Assembly: GCF_036884655.1 (NCBI RefSeq)
Contig: NC_088356.1
Span: 17,056,001 to 17,120,000, forward strand
Direction: 5' to 3'
DNA from: Musa acuminata AAA Group
Taxonomy: Eukaryota; Streptophyta; Magnoliopsida; Zingiberales; Musaceae
Length of the DNA: 64,000 nucleotides
A program made the position numbers and the translations under genes. Below are positions 10,950-22,198 of this stretch, piece after piece (position 1 is the stretch's first letter; each line of letters opens with the position of its first letter). The notes under the pieces are model-generated. The model was not told the origin of the DNA, made no database searches, and was given only the letters and a program-made list of their open reading frames with translations.

Positions 10950-12200
10950 GTGGCAAAAGGAAAGAAGATTAACTCTTTTTATGTCATGGAAGCTAAGCTA
11001 CATAAAGGAGAGATTAATGCAATTCAAAAAGGTGAAAGTATAGATCTTTGGCATAAGAGGCTTGGACATATCAGCGAGAAGGGACTTCATACTCTTGCTA
11101 GAAAGCAGTTCTTACCAGAGTTGCAAGGTATATCTCTTAAATCTTGTGATCATTGCTTAGCTGGAAAAACACATAGAGTTGCATTTCAGACATATCCATC
11201 ATCTAGAAGATCAGATGTTATTGATTTAATTTATACTGATGTTTGTACTATGCAAATGAGAACTCTTGGAGGTGCTCTTTATTTTGTTACTTTTATTGAT
11301 GACCATTCTAGAAAAGTGTGTGCTTTTGCTTTGAAATCTAAAGACCAGGTACTCGATACTTTCAAGGAGTTTCATGTTAGTGTTGAAAGAGAAACTGGCA
11401 GAAAACTAAAGTGTATTCGATCAGATAATGGTGGCGAGTACAGGGGTCCTTTTGAGAATTATTGTAGGTTTCATGGAATCAAGCTCGAGAAAGCAGTTCC
11501 TAAAACTCCTCAGCAGAACGGTGTGGCAGAAATGATGAACAGAACCATTGAAGAAAGGATTAGGTGTATGCTTTCTCACGCCAAGTTACCAAAGTCATTT
11601 TGGGGGGAGGCTATGAGAACTACAATTGACCTGATAAATCTTTCTCCATCAGTTCCTCTGCAAGGTGATGTTCCAGAGAGAGTATGGAGAGGAAAAGATA
11701 TATCTTATAATCATTTAAGAGTCTTTGGGTGTAAAGCATTTGTTCATATTCCCAAAGATGAGAGGTCCAAGCTTGATAGTAAAGCAAAAGCATGTATCTT
11801 CTTGGGATATGGTCATGAAGAGTTTGGGTACAGATTATGGGATCCAGTGAACAAGAAGATTATTAGAAGCAAAGATGTTGTGTTTCTTGAAGACCAATTA
11901 TTTGATGATGGTGATAATATTGAGAAGCCAGAAACCTCTGTTTATATTCCTTGGAGTTTGGGTCCAGTTCCTTCACCTATAGTTCATGATGATCATGGGG
12001 GAGATGAACAAGAAGATCATGGTGAGAATGTAAGTGATGATACTCCTACAGTTGATGATGCTGAACCAACTAAACAAGCACCTCCACCACCAATTGAGAT
12101 TCAATTGAGAAGATCCACTAGAGAGCGACAACCCTCTACCAGATATCCTCCACATGAGTATGTTATGCTTACTGACGGGGGAGAGCCAGAAACTTACTAA
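10950..12200 (+). pseudogene. Tork integrase
   Basis: The 416-residue frame holds the GAG-pre-integrase zinc-binding segment (DLWHKRLGHISEKGL ... CDHCLAGKTHR, about residues 29-70) and the integrase core. Catalytic positions are visible as D in LIYTDVC, D in RSDNGGEY and E in NGVAEMMNR. It continues with the conserved FGCKAFVHIPKDERSKLD and EFGYRLWDPV blocks and an acidic linker before RT. It stops at TAA 12198-12200, but the same frame resumes with EAILHENKNEWVKAMQEEM, so this is a nonsense change within one polyprotein. Resemblance to Tnt1 is high along the whole length. Confidence 0.9.
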
Positions 12201-13343
12201 GAAGCTATTCTACATGAGAATAAGAATGAGTGGGTTAAAGCTATGCAAGAAGAGATGAGATCCTTACTTGAGAACCACACCTATGACTTGGTAAAGTTGC
12301 CTAAAGAGAAGAAAGCTCTCAAGAATAAGTGGGTTTATAAATTGAAGATTGAAAATAATAGCTCACAATAGAGATACAAGGCACGACTAGTTGTGAAAGG
12401 ATTTAGTCAGAAGAAAGGTATTGACTTTGAAGAAATATTTTCTCCAGTTGTAAAAATGTCATTTATCCGAGTTGTTCTTGGTTTGGCTGCCCGCTTGAAT
12501 TTAGAAGTTGAACAACTTGATGTAAAAATAGCATTTCTTCATAGTGACTTAGAAGTAGAAATTTACATGGAGCAACCAGAAGGTTTCAAAGTCAAGGGAA
12601 AAGAAAATCTGGTATGTAAGCTTAAGAAAAGCTTATATGGACTCAAACAGGCACCTAGACAATGGTATAAGAAGTTTGATTCCTTTATGATGAGCCAAGG
12701 GTACGATAGAACCACATCTGATCATTGTGTGTTTATGAAGAAATTTTCAGATGATGATTTTATTATTTTACTACTATATGTTGATGATATGCTGATTGTT
12801 GGTCATGATGTTGGAAAAATTGAAAAGCTTAAAAGAGAGCTAAGTAAGTCTTTTGCCATGAAAGACTTGGGATCGGTGAAACAAATACTTGGCATGAAGA
12901 TTCTTCGTGATAGGAAGAAAAGGAAGATTTGGCTATCTCAGGAGACTTACATTGAAAAGGTTCTTGAAAGATTCAATATGAGTAAAGCCAAAACAGTTTG
13001 TTCCCCACTTGCAGGTCATTTCAAGCTTAGTTCGAAACAATGTCCTACAAGTGAGAAAGAAAAAGAAGAAATGTCCAGAGTGCCTTACTCATCTGCAGTA
13101 GGTAGTTTGATGTATGCTATGGTTTGTACTAGGCCAGATATAACTCATGCAATTAGAGTTGTCAGCCGATTTCTCTCTAATCCTAGAAAGGAACATTGGG
13201 CAGCAGTGAAATGGATATTAAGATATCTAAGAGGTACTTCCAGGTTGTGTTTATGTTTTGGCAGTGATGAACCTATGTTAGAAGGCTACACGGATGCAGA
13301 CATGGCAGGTGATACTGATTCCAGGAAACTTCGGGATTCTTGA
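12201..13343 (+). pseudogene. Tork reverse transcriptase
   Basis: The RT domain begins at WVKAMQEEMRSL (about 12230), is interrupted by TAG at 12369-12371, and is then open from 12393. Motifs seen are SPVVKMSFIRVVLGLAA, LDVKIAFLHSDL (normally DVKTAFLHG), [18 protein letters not shown] and an intact active-site box LLYVDDMLIVG near 12774-12804. The RT end LGMKILRDR and the connection PYSSAVGSLMYAMVCTRPDI follow. It stops at TGA 13341-13343 after a frameshift just before it in the RNase H start (TDADMAGDTDSRK). The polymerase core is better preserved than the flanks. Confidence 0.9.
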
Positions 13344-13744
13344 TGACATTTGTAGGAGGAGCAGTCTCTTGGCAATCTAAGTTACAAAAGTGTGTTGCTC
13401 TATCAACCACAGAAGCAGAATACATAGCAGTTACTGAAGCCTGTAAGGAAGTTTTATGGATGAAAAATTTTCTACAAGAATTGGGCTTGAAACAGGAAGG
13501 ATATACTGTTTACTGTGACAGTCAGAGTGCCATTCACCTCTCCAAGAATTCAACATACCATTCTAGATCCAAGCATATTGATGTGAGATATCACTGGATT
13601 CGTGATGTGCTTGAGTTGAAAGAATTACAGTTGAAAAATGTGCATACCAATGATAATGGTTCAGATATGTTGACAAAGTCTTTGCCTAAGGAGAAGCTTG
13701 AAGCATGTAGGCAAAGAGTGGGCTTGGTACAGCCCACCATATGA
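13340..13744 (+). pseudogene. Tork RNase H end
   Basis: This frame carries the remainder of the Copia RNase H (FVGGAVSWQSKLQKCVALSTTEAEYIAVTEA, then CDSQSAIHLSKNSTYHSRSKHIDVRYHWIRD). It ends at MLTKSLPKEKLEACRQRVGL, the usual C-terminus of Copia polyproteins. It is in a different frame from RT, with the break at about 13325-13340. The TGA at 13742-13744 is the natural end of pol and is followed within a few bases by the purine tract (GAGGGGGAGAAT). Confidence 0.9.
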
Positions 13745-13760
13745 GTTAGAGGGGGAGAAT

Positions 13761-14168
13761 TGTTGGGTCCAGCCCATATGTGGGCTTGGACAATTAGGCC
13801 TATTGAGCCCAAATCAGCAAAGAAAGAAATTAAAAAGAGGAGAGAGAAGGTGAAAAAAAGAGATCAGAGAGCATATTGTAGCGTGCGACGTGCATAGAAA
13901 AGAAGAGAGAGAAATAGAAAGAGAAAGATTAGGTTTCTGAGTTTTTTGCTTGACGATCGGTGGCTAAACGTTATCAGTTTCGGCCCAAATTTTATGTGGA
14001 GAATCCTTGCAACAAACTCTACAATCCTAACGGTGTTGATCTACAGTTTACCCTCTCTAAGGTATTTTCCTGTGATATCTACTTTGTGAGACATAGAATT
14101 CTCTTTTGAGGAGATCCATCCTATATATGATGAAGATATGCTATTCTTGATTCAAGATCTATTATCTT
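13761..14168 (+). repeat. 3' LTR of Tork element, left part
   Basis: Begins TGTTGGGTCC after the GAGGGGGAGAAT purine tract (about 13749-13760). It is interrupted at ATCTT (14164-14168) by SIRE-2. The same point in the intact 5' LTR reads gatcttgatg without interruption, so the empty site is directly visible. Confidence 0.93.
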
Positions 14169-14689
14169 TGTTGAATCTCGGATTTTGATGATGAAATTAA
14201 TTGATGGGTTAATTGATCTAATCCATATTATTGAGTTAAGTGTGCAGGATTAACTACGATAACCAGAAAACACAAAGCAAGAGAACCGGAGTCAAGATCG
14301 ATGGACGTTTAAGAGTTCGAAGAATCGTCGGAGATGCTGCTGGAACCAACCGAGAAGAAATCGGGAACCTATCGGAATTTTCGGAAGTTCGCTGAAGAGA
14401 TCGTCGGAGGTTCACGGAGATCACCGAGAAGGCTCGGCTACTCGTTAAAGTCATCACAAGATCGGGAGCTTGATGGGAGTCCGTCGGAAGAAGCTCGTCG
14501 GAAAGCTCGCCGAAACAAGACTCGACGTTCATGGTTGAAAGCTTGCTTAGGATGTGTTTTTGTTATGTAGTTCACTTGTAATTAGGATTAGGATTAAGAG
14601 ATAATCCTATATCCTGGTTAGGGGCCAACTAGGCCCAAAGTCAGATATGGTTTGGGCTTAAATTAAGCCAAACCAGTGAAATCGAAGTA

Positions 14690-14835
14690 CCAGGCGGTGG
14701 CACCGCCTGGCTGGGCGGTGGCACCGCCCAGTGCCCGAGAGCTGGGCGGTGACACCTCCTTGGCTGGGCGGTTGCACCGTCCAGCACCCGAGCGCTGGGC
14801 GGTGGCACCGCCTGGCTGGGCGGTGGCACCTCCAG
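14690..14835 (+). repeat. Palindromic GGCGGTGGCACCGCC cluster in SIRE-2 5' LTR
   Basis: Four to five copies of a near-palindrome (GGCGGTG/CACCGCC), spaced about 20-45 bp apart, upstream of the TATA box. The 3' LTR (21504-21620) has one spacing unit fewer, which explains most of the 22-bp LTR length difference. Confidence 0.85.
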
Positions 14836-14895
14836 CATTGGGAACCCTAAGAGAATTCAAATTTTGGAGCCCAAAATTTGAATCCTCTTGAGGCC

Positions 14896-14903
14896 TATAA
14901 ATA
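14896..14903 (+). promoter_or_regulatory. TATA box of SIRE-2 5' LTR
   Basis: TATAAATA in the context GGCCTATAAATACCCC. The context is shared by all SIRE LTRs here (6089, 21688, 31092, 40607), just downstream of the palindrome cluster. Confidence 0.75.
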
Positions 14904-15404
14904 CCCCTCAAATCTCAGCTGAGGTTACAACTTTTGAGAAGCATTTTGATTGAGAGAAAAGTCTTAGAAAGTCTTAGCAAGTCTTGTTTTCAATTTGCTA
15001 GAGAGTTCTCCTCCTCCTTTCTTATTGAAAATTTGTAAGAGGTTGAGCTGCTTGTAAAAGGTTGTAAGAGGGGTGTTTACCCTTCCATTTCAAGAGATTT
15101 GCTAGTGGAAGGTGGGAGCCTCATCGAAGAGGGGCATCGCAAGTGGAGTAGGTCATTTGACCGAACCACTCTAAAAATCGGCGTAATCTCTGGTTTGCAT
15201 TTTATTATTGTCATTTACATTACTGCAAATCTTCTTACTGCTTTAGTTCCTTATTACCCTTGCTGTGCAACTTTAAGAATACGCTTTCAAGTTAAACTTT
15301 TCAAGTTCCGTTCTTATCGTACGAAAGATTTTGTTAAAATCGAAGTTTTAATCCGCTGCACTAATTCACCCCCCCCCTCTTAGTGCCGCTCCGATCCTAA
15401 CAAG

Positions 15405-15416
15405 TGGTATCAGAGC
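15405..15416 (+). other. Primer-binding site of SIRE-2
   Basis: TGGTATCAGAGC, two bases after the LTR; initiator tRNA-Met type. Confidence 0.92.
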
Positions 15417-15454
15417 GAGGTTATCTCTCATATTTGGTTTAATACCCAAGAGAG

Positions 15455-17020
15455 ATGGCTTACTCCGGCATGCAAGAGGGCCACTCTATTGCACGACCAC
15501 CTTTGTTTAATGGGTCGGATTACACATATTGGAAGACTCGCATGAGGATCTTCCTCATTTCTATGGACTTTGAGCTTTGGTCTATTGTTGAGAATGGATT
15601 TCAAAAATCTTCTCTTCCGATGAGCGAATGGAATGAATCGGAGAAGAAGGTTTTTGCTTTAAATGCAAAGGCTATGAATGCCTTGTTTTGTGCATTAGAC
15701 AAAAACGAATTTAATCGTGTTTCAATGTGTGATTCGGCTTTTGATATTTGGAGAACTCTTGAGGTCACTCATGAAGGCACTAGCCGAGTGAAAGAGTCCA
15801 AAATCAACATCCTTGTGCACTCTTACGAACTTTTCCGAATGAAACCAAGTGAGTCCATCGGAGACATGTACACCCGGTTTACGGATGTCATCAATGGACT
15901 CAAAGCTCTTGGTAAAGATTTTACAAACTTTGAACTAGTAACTAAAATCTTAAGATCCCTCCCTAAAAGTTGGGATCCAAAAGTTACGGCCATTCAAGAG
16001 GCCAAAGACCTTAAAGCATTCCCTCTTGAAGAACTCATTGGGTCTCTAATGACATACGAAATGACATGTCAAGCTAATGACGAGCTCGAGAACCCCCTTC
16101 CAAAGAACAGGAAGGATATGGCACTCAAATCACAAGAAGACCACTTGAAAGGAACATCAAGTGATGAGGACAGTGACAATGATATTGCACTTTTGACTCA
16201 AAAATTTAAAAAATATTTAAGAAAGAACAAACTTAAAAATAATATAAAAAATAAATTTGAACAAAAGAAGGACCAAGTGATTTGCTATGAATGCAAAAAA
16301 CCGGGACACTACAAGAACGATTGTCCTCAAGCCAAAAAGAGGACATCAAAGAAGAAGGCGCTCAAGGCAACATGGGATGATTCAAGCGCGTCCGAAGAAG
16401 AGGAGTCCAACACCGAGCAAGTTACTCATTACGCGCTAATGGCTTTAGAAGAAGAGGTATGTGATTTATTTAATGAAGATTTATCTTTTGAAGAACTCTC
16501 TATCGCTTTTCATGAATTATTTGATGAATGTAGAACTGTTAGCAAGAAGTTAAGTATCTTAAAGAAAGAGCATGCTTTGCTACAAGATAAGTTTGATAGT
16601 CTTCAAACTCCTCCATGCTCTAAGTGTGAGCATTTAGAAGCAATAAAAAATGAAAATTTGCTTCTTAAGGAAACCTTAAACAAGTTTAAGGTTGGTAGCA
16701 AAGGATTAGATATGATCCTTGCACACAAGGGTCACATCGCAAATAGAAATGGAATTGGATTTGTAAAAGGATTACATCAAAATCCTACCACTTTCATAAA
16801 AGGACCTACATTACATGTTTCCTCTTATATGAAATGCAACTTCTGTTGCAAATCCGGACATATTGCCTACAAATGTCCATTTAGGAAAATTAGTTCACAA
16901 AAATTAATATGGGTTCCTAAAGGAACTATAAAGGATTCAAAAATAAATAACAAGGTTAGTGGGTCAATTTTTGAGGCACCCAAAATCAAATGGGTACCTA
17001 AAAATCATCCTCTTTTGTAG
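15455..17020 (+). CDS. SIRE-2 Gag
   Basis: A 521-residue Gag starting at the first ATG after the primer site. The UBN2/Retrotran_gag_2-type capsid region spans about residues 20-210 (WKTRMRIFLISMDFELWSIV, THEGTSRVKESKI). An acidic serine-rich linker follows. There are two CCHC knuckles: CYECKKPGHYKNDC at about residue 277 and CNFCCKSGHIAYKC at about residue 461. Gag packages RNA and forms the particle. It ends at TAG 17018-17020, and the next codons in the same frame run directly into the protease. A related Gag without knuckles is encoded by SIRE-3 (35803-36813). The ORF is complete. Confidence 0.92.
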   Translation: MAYSGMQEGHSIARPPLFNGSDYTYWKTRMRIFLISMDFELWSIVENGFQKSSLPMSEWNESEKKVFALNAKAMNALFCALDKNEFNRVSMCDSAFDIWRTLEVTHEGTSRVKESKINILVHSYELFRMKPSESIGDMYTRFTDVINGLKALGKDFTNFELVTKILRSLPKSWDPKVTAIQEAKDLKAFPLEELIGSLMTYEMTCQANDELENPLPKNRKDMALKSQEDHLKGTSSDEDSDNDIALLTQKFKKYLRKNKLKNNIKNKFEQKKDQVICYECKKPGHYKNDCPQAKKRTSKKKALKATWDDSSASEEEESNTEQVTHYALMALEEEVCDLFNEDLSFEELSIAFHELFDECRTVSKKLSILKKEHALLQDKFDSLQTPPCSKCEHLEAIKNENLLLKETLNKFKVGSKGLDMILAHKGHIANRNGIGFVKGLHQNPTTFIKGPTLHVSSYMKCNFCCKSGHIAYKCPFRKISSQKLIWVPKGTIKDSKINNKVSGSIFEAPKIKWVPKNHPLL

Positions 17021-17077
17021 ACAAACCCACAAGCTAGGAGCAAGAGATGGTATCTCGATAGTGGATGCTCAAGACAT

Positions 17078-20059
17078 ATGACTGGAGATCCATCTCATTT
17101 CTCTATGCTCACTAGCAAAGAAGAAGGGTACGTCACCTTCGAAGACAACAACAAAGGCAAAATCATTGGCAAGGGAACTATTGGTAACAAATTTGGTTTT
17201 TCCATTGATGATGTTTTACTAGTTGATGGATTAAAACATAATCTCTTGAGTATTAGTCAACTATGCGATAAAGGTTATATCGTTAGATTTGAATCAAATA
17301 TGTGCATTATTGAAAAACCAAATCATAACATGACTATGATTGCTTTAAAACAAAATAATGTCTATACCATCAATCTTGATGAACTAGGTAATGAAATGTG
17401 TTTCTCCGCCGTAAATGATGATGCTTGGCTTTGGCATAGGAGATTAGGTCATGCAAGCATGAAAACAATATCTAAAATCTCATCTCAAGAATTAGTACGA
17501 GGGATTCCGAATATGAAGTTTATTAAGGATAAGGTATGCGATGCATGTCAACTAGGCAAACAAATAAAAACAAGCTTCAAACCAAAAAATCAAATTAGCA
17601 CCACTAGACCATTACAATTGATCCATTTGGACTTATTTGGACCAATTGATATAACAAGTCTAGGTGGAAGCAAATATGCTTTTGTGATTGTGGATGACTA
17701 CTCTAGATACACTTGGACCTATTTCTTAGCTCACAAAAGTGATTGCTTCAAGTGTTTCTCTAAGTTTTGTAAACTCACTCAAAACGAAAAAGGCTTCATG
17801 ATTTCATCAATTCGGAGTGATCACGGTGGTGAATTCCAAAATCGTGACTTTCAAAATTTTTGCGAAGTAAATGGGTACAATCATAACTTCTCAACTCCAA
17901 GAAATCCTCAACAAAATGGAGTAGTTGAAAGGAAAAATAGAAACCTACAAGAAATGGCAAGAACTATGTTAAATGAACATAGTTTACCCAAATATTTTTG
18001 GGCCGAAGCCGTAAATACGGCTTGTTACATCATGAATAGGGTCCTAATAAGACCATCTCTATCAAAAACTCCCTATGAATTATGGAATAACAAAAAACCA
18101 AATATTTCTTATTTTAAAGTTTTCGGTTGTAAATGCTTCATTTTAAATGAAAAGGATGTCCTAGGTAAATTTGATGCTAAATCCGATGAAGGCATTTTTC
18201 TTGGTTACTCCTCCGTTTCTAAGGCCTTTCGTGTCTTTAACAAAAGGACCTTAGTAATAGAAGAGTCTATTCATGTAGTTTTTAATGAAATTTTTGATTT
18301 AAAGAAAAATGATTTTGATGATGATCTTGGTTTTGATAATTTGAATTTAAACGAACCCCCTCCTCAAAATAACCATTTGAATGCATCTTCTTCCGAAATT
18401 TCTTTACCCAAAGAATGGAAGTATGTAGATGCTCATCCAAAGGAGCTAATTATAGGAGATACAACAAAAGGGGTTCAAACTCGTTCTTCTTTCAAGAATT
18501 TTTGTGCTAACGCCGCTTTCCTTTCTCAAATTGAACCTAAATGCATTGACGAAGCCTTAAAAGATGATTTTTGGGTCATTTCAATGCAAGGAGAATTGAA
18601 CCAATTTGAGAGGAATGAGGTATGGAAGCTTGTTCCTAGACCAAGTGACCACTTAGTCATAGGTACTAAGTGGGTCTTTAGAAACAAGCAAGACAAAAAT
18701 GGTATCGTGGTTAGAAACAAGGCTAGATTAGTGGCCAAAGGTTTCAACCAAGAAGAAGGTATCGATTACGAAGAAACCTTCGCTCCCGTGGCTCGATTAG
18801 AAGCCATAAGGATGCTCCTTGCCTATGCTAGTAGTAATAATTTTAAACTATTTCAAATGGATGTTAAAAGTGCTTTCTTGAATGGTTTTATTTCCAAAGA
18901 AGTATATGTCGAACAACCTCCCGGATTTGAAAATTCTCTTCTTCCTAATCATGTATTCAAATTGACTAAAGCTCTCTATGGCTTGAAACAAGCTCCTAGA
19001 GCTTGGTATGAAAGGCTTAGTTCCTTTCTTATTTTAAATAATTTTACCAAAGGCAAGGTTGATACTACATTGTTTATTAAATATTTTGAAAATAATTTTC
19101 TTATTGTGCAAATTTATGTTAACGATATTATTTTTGGCTCTTCGGATGAATCACTATGTGAATCATTTGCCAAATGTATGAGTCATGAATTTGAAATGAG
19201 TTTAATGGGTGAATTAACTTTCTTTTTAGGATTACAAATCAAACAACTTAGTGATGGTATATTTCTTAACCAATCCAAATATACATTAGAATTGTTAAAA
19301 CGATTTAACATGGATAATTCAAAAGCAATAAACACCCCTATGAGTACTACGACTAAGTTAGATATGGATGAAAATAGTGAAAATTTCGATCAAAAAACAT
19401 ATAGGGGAATGATAGGTAGTCTACTCTACCTCACCGCGACTAGACCAGATATTATGTTTAGTGTAGGACTTTGCGCTAGGTTTCAATCTAATCCTAAATT
19501 ATCTCATCTAAAGAGTGTTAAAAGAATATTTAGGTATCTTAAAGGAACTCCAAATTTAGGATTGTGGTATCCAAAATCTGAAAAATTCGATCTAATAGCT
19601 TATGCAGATGCCGATTTTGGTGGATGTAGGATAGATAGAAAAAGTACATCCGGAACATGCCAATTTTTAGGACATGCACTTGTTTCTTGGACTTCCAAGA
19701 AACAAAATTCAGTTGCACTATCTACGGCGGAAGCCGAATACATTGCTGCAAGTGCATGTTGTGCACAAGTCATTTGGATGAAAAATACATTAGAAGACTA
19801 TGGAATTCACTTTAAAAACATTCCCATAAAATGTGATAATACTAGTGCCATATGTCTTACTAAAAATCCAATTCAGCACTCTAGAACTAAGCACATCGAC
19901 GTTAGGCATCATTTCATACGCGATCATGTCCTTAACAATGATGTTGTTCTAGAATTCATTGACACAAAGCATCAATTAGCAGATATATTTACAAAAGCTT
20001 TGAATGAAGACCAATTTGAATTCATTAGAAGGGAATTAGGTATGTTAAATTGTCCCTAA
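17078..20059 (+). CDS. SIRE-2 Pol (protease, integrase, RT, RNase H)
   Basis: This 993-residue frame is in phase with gag, separated only by TAG 17018-17020. The protease motif [10 protein letters not shown] spans 17057-17086, so the true polyprotein extends upstream of this ATG. In order: pre-integrase zinc-binding domain ([13 protein letters not shown] ... [14 protein letters not shown]), integrase core with D in [10 protein letters not shown] in RSDHGGEF and E in [11 protein letters not shown] ([26 protein letters not shown]), and RNase H ([27 protein letters not shown]). The RT active-site box reads YVND instead of YVDD (AAC at 19121-19123), expected to abolish polymerisation. No other break was found. 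Confidence 0.92.
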   Translation: MTGDPSHFSMLTSKEEGYVTFEDNNKGKIIGKGTIGNKFGFSIDDVLLVDGLKHNLLSISQLCDKGYIVRFESNMCIIEKPNHNMTMIALKQNNVYTINLDELGNEMCFSAVNDDAWLWHRRLGHASMKTISKISSQELVRGIPNMKFIKDKVCDACQLGKQIKTSFKPKNQISTTRPLQLIHLDLFGPIDITSLGGSKYAFVIVDDYSRYTWTYFLAHKSDCFKCFSKFCKLTQNEKGFMISSIRSDHGGEFQNRDFQNFCEVNGYNHNFSTPRNPQQNGVVERKNRNLQEMARTMLNEHSLPKYFWAEAVNTACYIMNRVLIRPSLSKTPYELWNNKKPNISYFKVFGCKCFILNEKDVLGKFDAKSDEGIFLGYSSVSKAFRVFNKRTLVIEESIHVVFNEIFDLKKNDFDDDLGFDNLNLNEPPPQNNHLNASSSEISLPKEWKYVDAHPKELIIGDTTKGVQTRSSFKNFCANAAFLSQIEPKCIDEALKDDFWVISMQGELNQFERNEVWKLVPRPSDHLVIGTKWVFRNKQDKNGIVVRNKARLVAKGFNQEEGIDYEETFAPVARLEAIRMLLAYASSNNFKLFQMDVKSAFLNGFISKEVYVEQPPGFENSLLPNHVFKLTKALYGLKQAPRAWYERLSSFLILNNFTKGKVDTTLFIKYFENNFLIVQIYVNDIIFGSSDESLCESFAKCMSHEFEMSLMGELTFFLGLQIKQLSDGIFLNQSKYTLELLKRFNMDNSKAINTPMSTTTKLDMDENSENFDQKTYRGMIGSLLYLTATRPDIMFSVGLCARFQSNPKLSHLKSVKRIFRYLKGTPNLGLWYPKSEKFDLIAYADADFGGCRIDRKSTSGTCQFLGHALVSWTSKKQNSVALSTAEAEYIAASACCAQVIWMKNTLEDYGIHFKNIPIKCDNTSAICLTKNPIQHSRTKHIDVRHHFIRDHVLNNDVVLEFIDTKHQLADIFTKALNEDQFEFIRRELGMLNCP

Positions 20060-20981
20060 GAATAAACTTGGTTGAATGGATTTTCCATAAAGTTTTTCAT
20101 TATTTCTCCGTTCCTCGGTGACTTGTTAAATTATCTTATCCTATCTTGAGTCAAACATCGCTTCCATCTGATCAAGATTAATGATTTTATGATATTTTGA
20201 ATCTCGAAATTGATTTTGATGGCTTGATTATGAGTTTCAAGTTGACGAATTGAATTTGAATGGATTTGTATTCGAATTATGATCTTGACTTATTGGAGTT
20301 ACTACTTAAAATTTTTTTCTTATCCCAATCTCTTCTTTGTACATCTACAATTTTTGTTATTTATAAAAAGAAGAGATTTGATAATATGGATGAATGCTGA
20401 ATTTTCCTTTAAGATGAACTCTGCGTAAATATTTTAGCATACTTAATTTTGAATGATAAAATCTTTGTATGATCAATGATAATATAGATGAGTGATGTAT
20501 GATCAATGATAAAATCTTTGTATGATAAATTATGTGCTTCAAGTCTCATTCCCTTTTTGTTGATGACAAAGGGGGAGAAAAGTGATGACTTGTATCATTT
20601 TAATAGCATGAATTGCAAAAGCTTGTGTGATATGAATGTCTTATATGCCTTGCAAAATCCTTGAGAATATCACAAGATTGATTGATCATATTGAAAGCAT
20701 GCCTTACATCGATATCATGAAATTCATGTTGAAAATCTTTATCTCCTATCGTAGTAAAAATTGTCCCATATCATTTGACTTATGATTTTCATCGAAGTTT
20801 TGCATTTACTATTGCTTAATGAGAATAACGATAAGCTCTACGGTTAGAACTTATCGGTTTATGCTTGAATTCAATGGATGAAATTCAAGTGTTTTCATCT
20901 TCTCATAATATGGCATATAGATAGGGGGAGTTATGTTTAACTCCGTCATCAATTGATTGTCATCATCAAAAAGGGGGAGAT
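20060..20981 (+). other. SIRE-2 3' non-coding region and purine tract
   Basis: AT-rich, with no ORF of note. TTGATGACAAAGGGGGAGAA lies near 20560, a GGGGGAG tract near 20925 and the LTR-proximal tract (AAAAAGGGGGAGAT) at 20968-20981. No envelope-like frame is present. Confidence 0.75.
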
Positions 20982-22193
20982 TGTTGAATCTCGGATTTTG
21001 ATGATGAAATCAATTGATGGGTTAATTGATCTAATCCATATTATTGAGTTAAGTGTGCAGGATTAACTACGATAACCAGAAAACACAAAGCAAGAGAACC
21101 GGAGTCAAGATCGATGGACGTTTAAGAGTCCGAAGAATCGTCGGAGATGCTGCCGGAACCAACCGAGAAGAAATCGGGAACCTATCGGAATTTTCGGAAG
21201 TTCGCCGAAGAGATCGTCGGAGGTTCACGGAGATCACCGAGAAGGCTCGGCTACTCGTTAAAGTCATCACAAGATCGGGAGCTTGATGGGAGTCCGTCGG
21301 AAGAAGCTCGTCGGAAAGCTCGCCGAAACAAGACTCGACGTTCGCGGTTGAAAGCTTGCTTAGGATGTGTTTTTGTTATGTAGTTCACTTGTAATTAGGA
21401 TTAGGATTAAGAGATAATCCTATATCTTGGTTAGGGGCCAACTAGGCCCAAAGTCAGATATGGTTTGGGCTTAAATTAAGCTAAACCAGTGAAATCGGAG
21501 TGCCAGGCGGTGGCACCGCCCAGCACCCGAGAGCTGGGCGGTGACACCTCCTTGGCTGGGCGGTTGCACCGTCCAGCACCCGAGCGCTGGGCGGTGGCAC
21601 CGCCTGGCTGGGCGGTGGAACCTCCAGCACCGGGAACCCTAAGAGAATTCAAATTTTGGAGCCCAAAATTTGAATCCTCTTGAGGTCTATAAATACCCCT
21701 CAAATCTCAGCTGAGGTTACAACTTTTGAGAAGCATTTTGATTGAGAGAAAAGTCTTAGAAAGTCTTAGCAAGTCTTGTTTTCAATTTGCTAGAGAGTTC
21801 TCCTCCTCCTTTCTTATTGAAAATTTGTAAGAGGTTGAGCTGCTTGTAAAAGGTTGTAAGAGGGGTGTTTACCCTTCCATTTCAAGAGATTTGCTAGTGG
21901 AAGGTGGGAGCCTCATCGAAGAGGGGCATCGCAAGTGGAGTAGGTCATTTGACCGAACCACTCTAAAAATCGGCGTAATCTCTGGTTTGCATTTTATTAT
22001 TGTCATTTACATTACTGCAAATCTTCTTACTGCTTTAGTTCCTTATTACCCTTGCTGTGCAACTTTAAGAATATGCTTTCAAGTTAAACTTTTCAAGTTC
22101 CGTTCTTATCGTACGAAAGATTTTGTTAAAATCGAAGTTTTAATCCGCTGCACTAATTCACCCCCCCCTCTTAGTGCCGCTCCGATCCTAACA
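20982..22193 (+). repeat. 3' LTR of SIRE-2
   Basis: 1212 bp, TGTTGAATCTCGG ... CCTAACA. Palindrome cluster 21504-21620, TATA box 21688-21695. Followed by TSD ATCTT. Confidence 0.94.
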
Positions 22194-22198
22194 ATCTT

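Larger units (their letters stand above)
14169..15402 (+). repeat. 5' LTR of SIRE-2
   Basis: TGTTGAATCTCGG ... CCTAACA, 1234 bp. It contains the palindromic GGCGGTGGCACCGCC cluster (14690-14835), a TATA box (TATAAATA, 14896-14903) and a near-terminal CACTAA-C-rich-TTAGTG inverted repeat (about 15357-15386). Confidence 0.94.
14169..22193 (+). mobile_element. SIRE-2: near-complete Copia SIRE element
   Basis: An 8.0-kb element with 5' LTR 14169-15402, primer site 15405-15416, gag 15455-17020, pol 17078-20059, AT-rich 3' region 20060-20981 and 3' LTR 20982-22193. It is flanked by an exact TSD, ATCTT (14164-14168 and 22194-22198). It is the best-preserved SIRE copy here. By eye its LTRs differ at roughly a dozen positions, plus one repeat-unit indel near 14700. 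It could supply proteins in trans only if its gag-pol stop is read through and its altered RT motif is tolerated. Confidence 0.95.
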
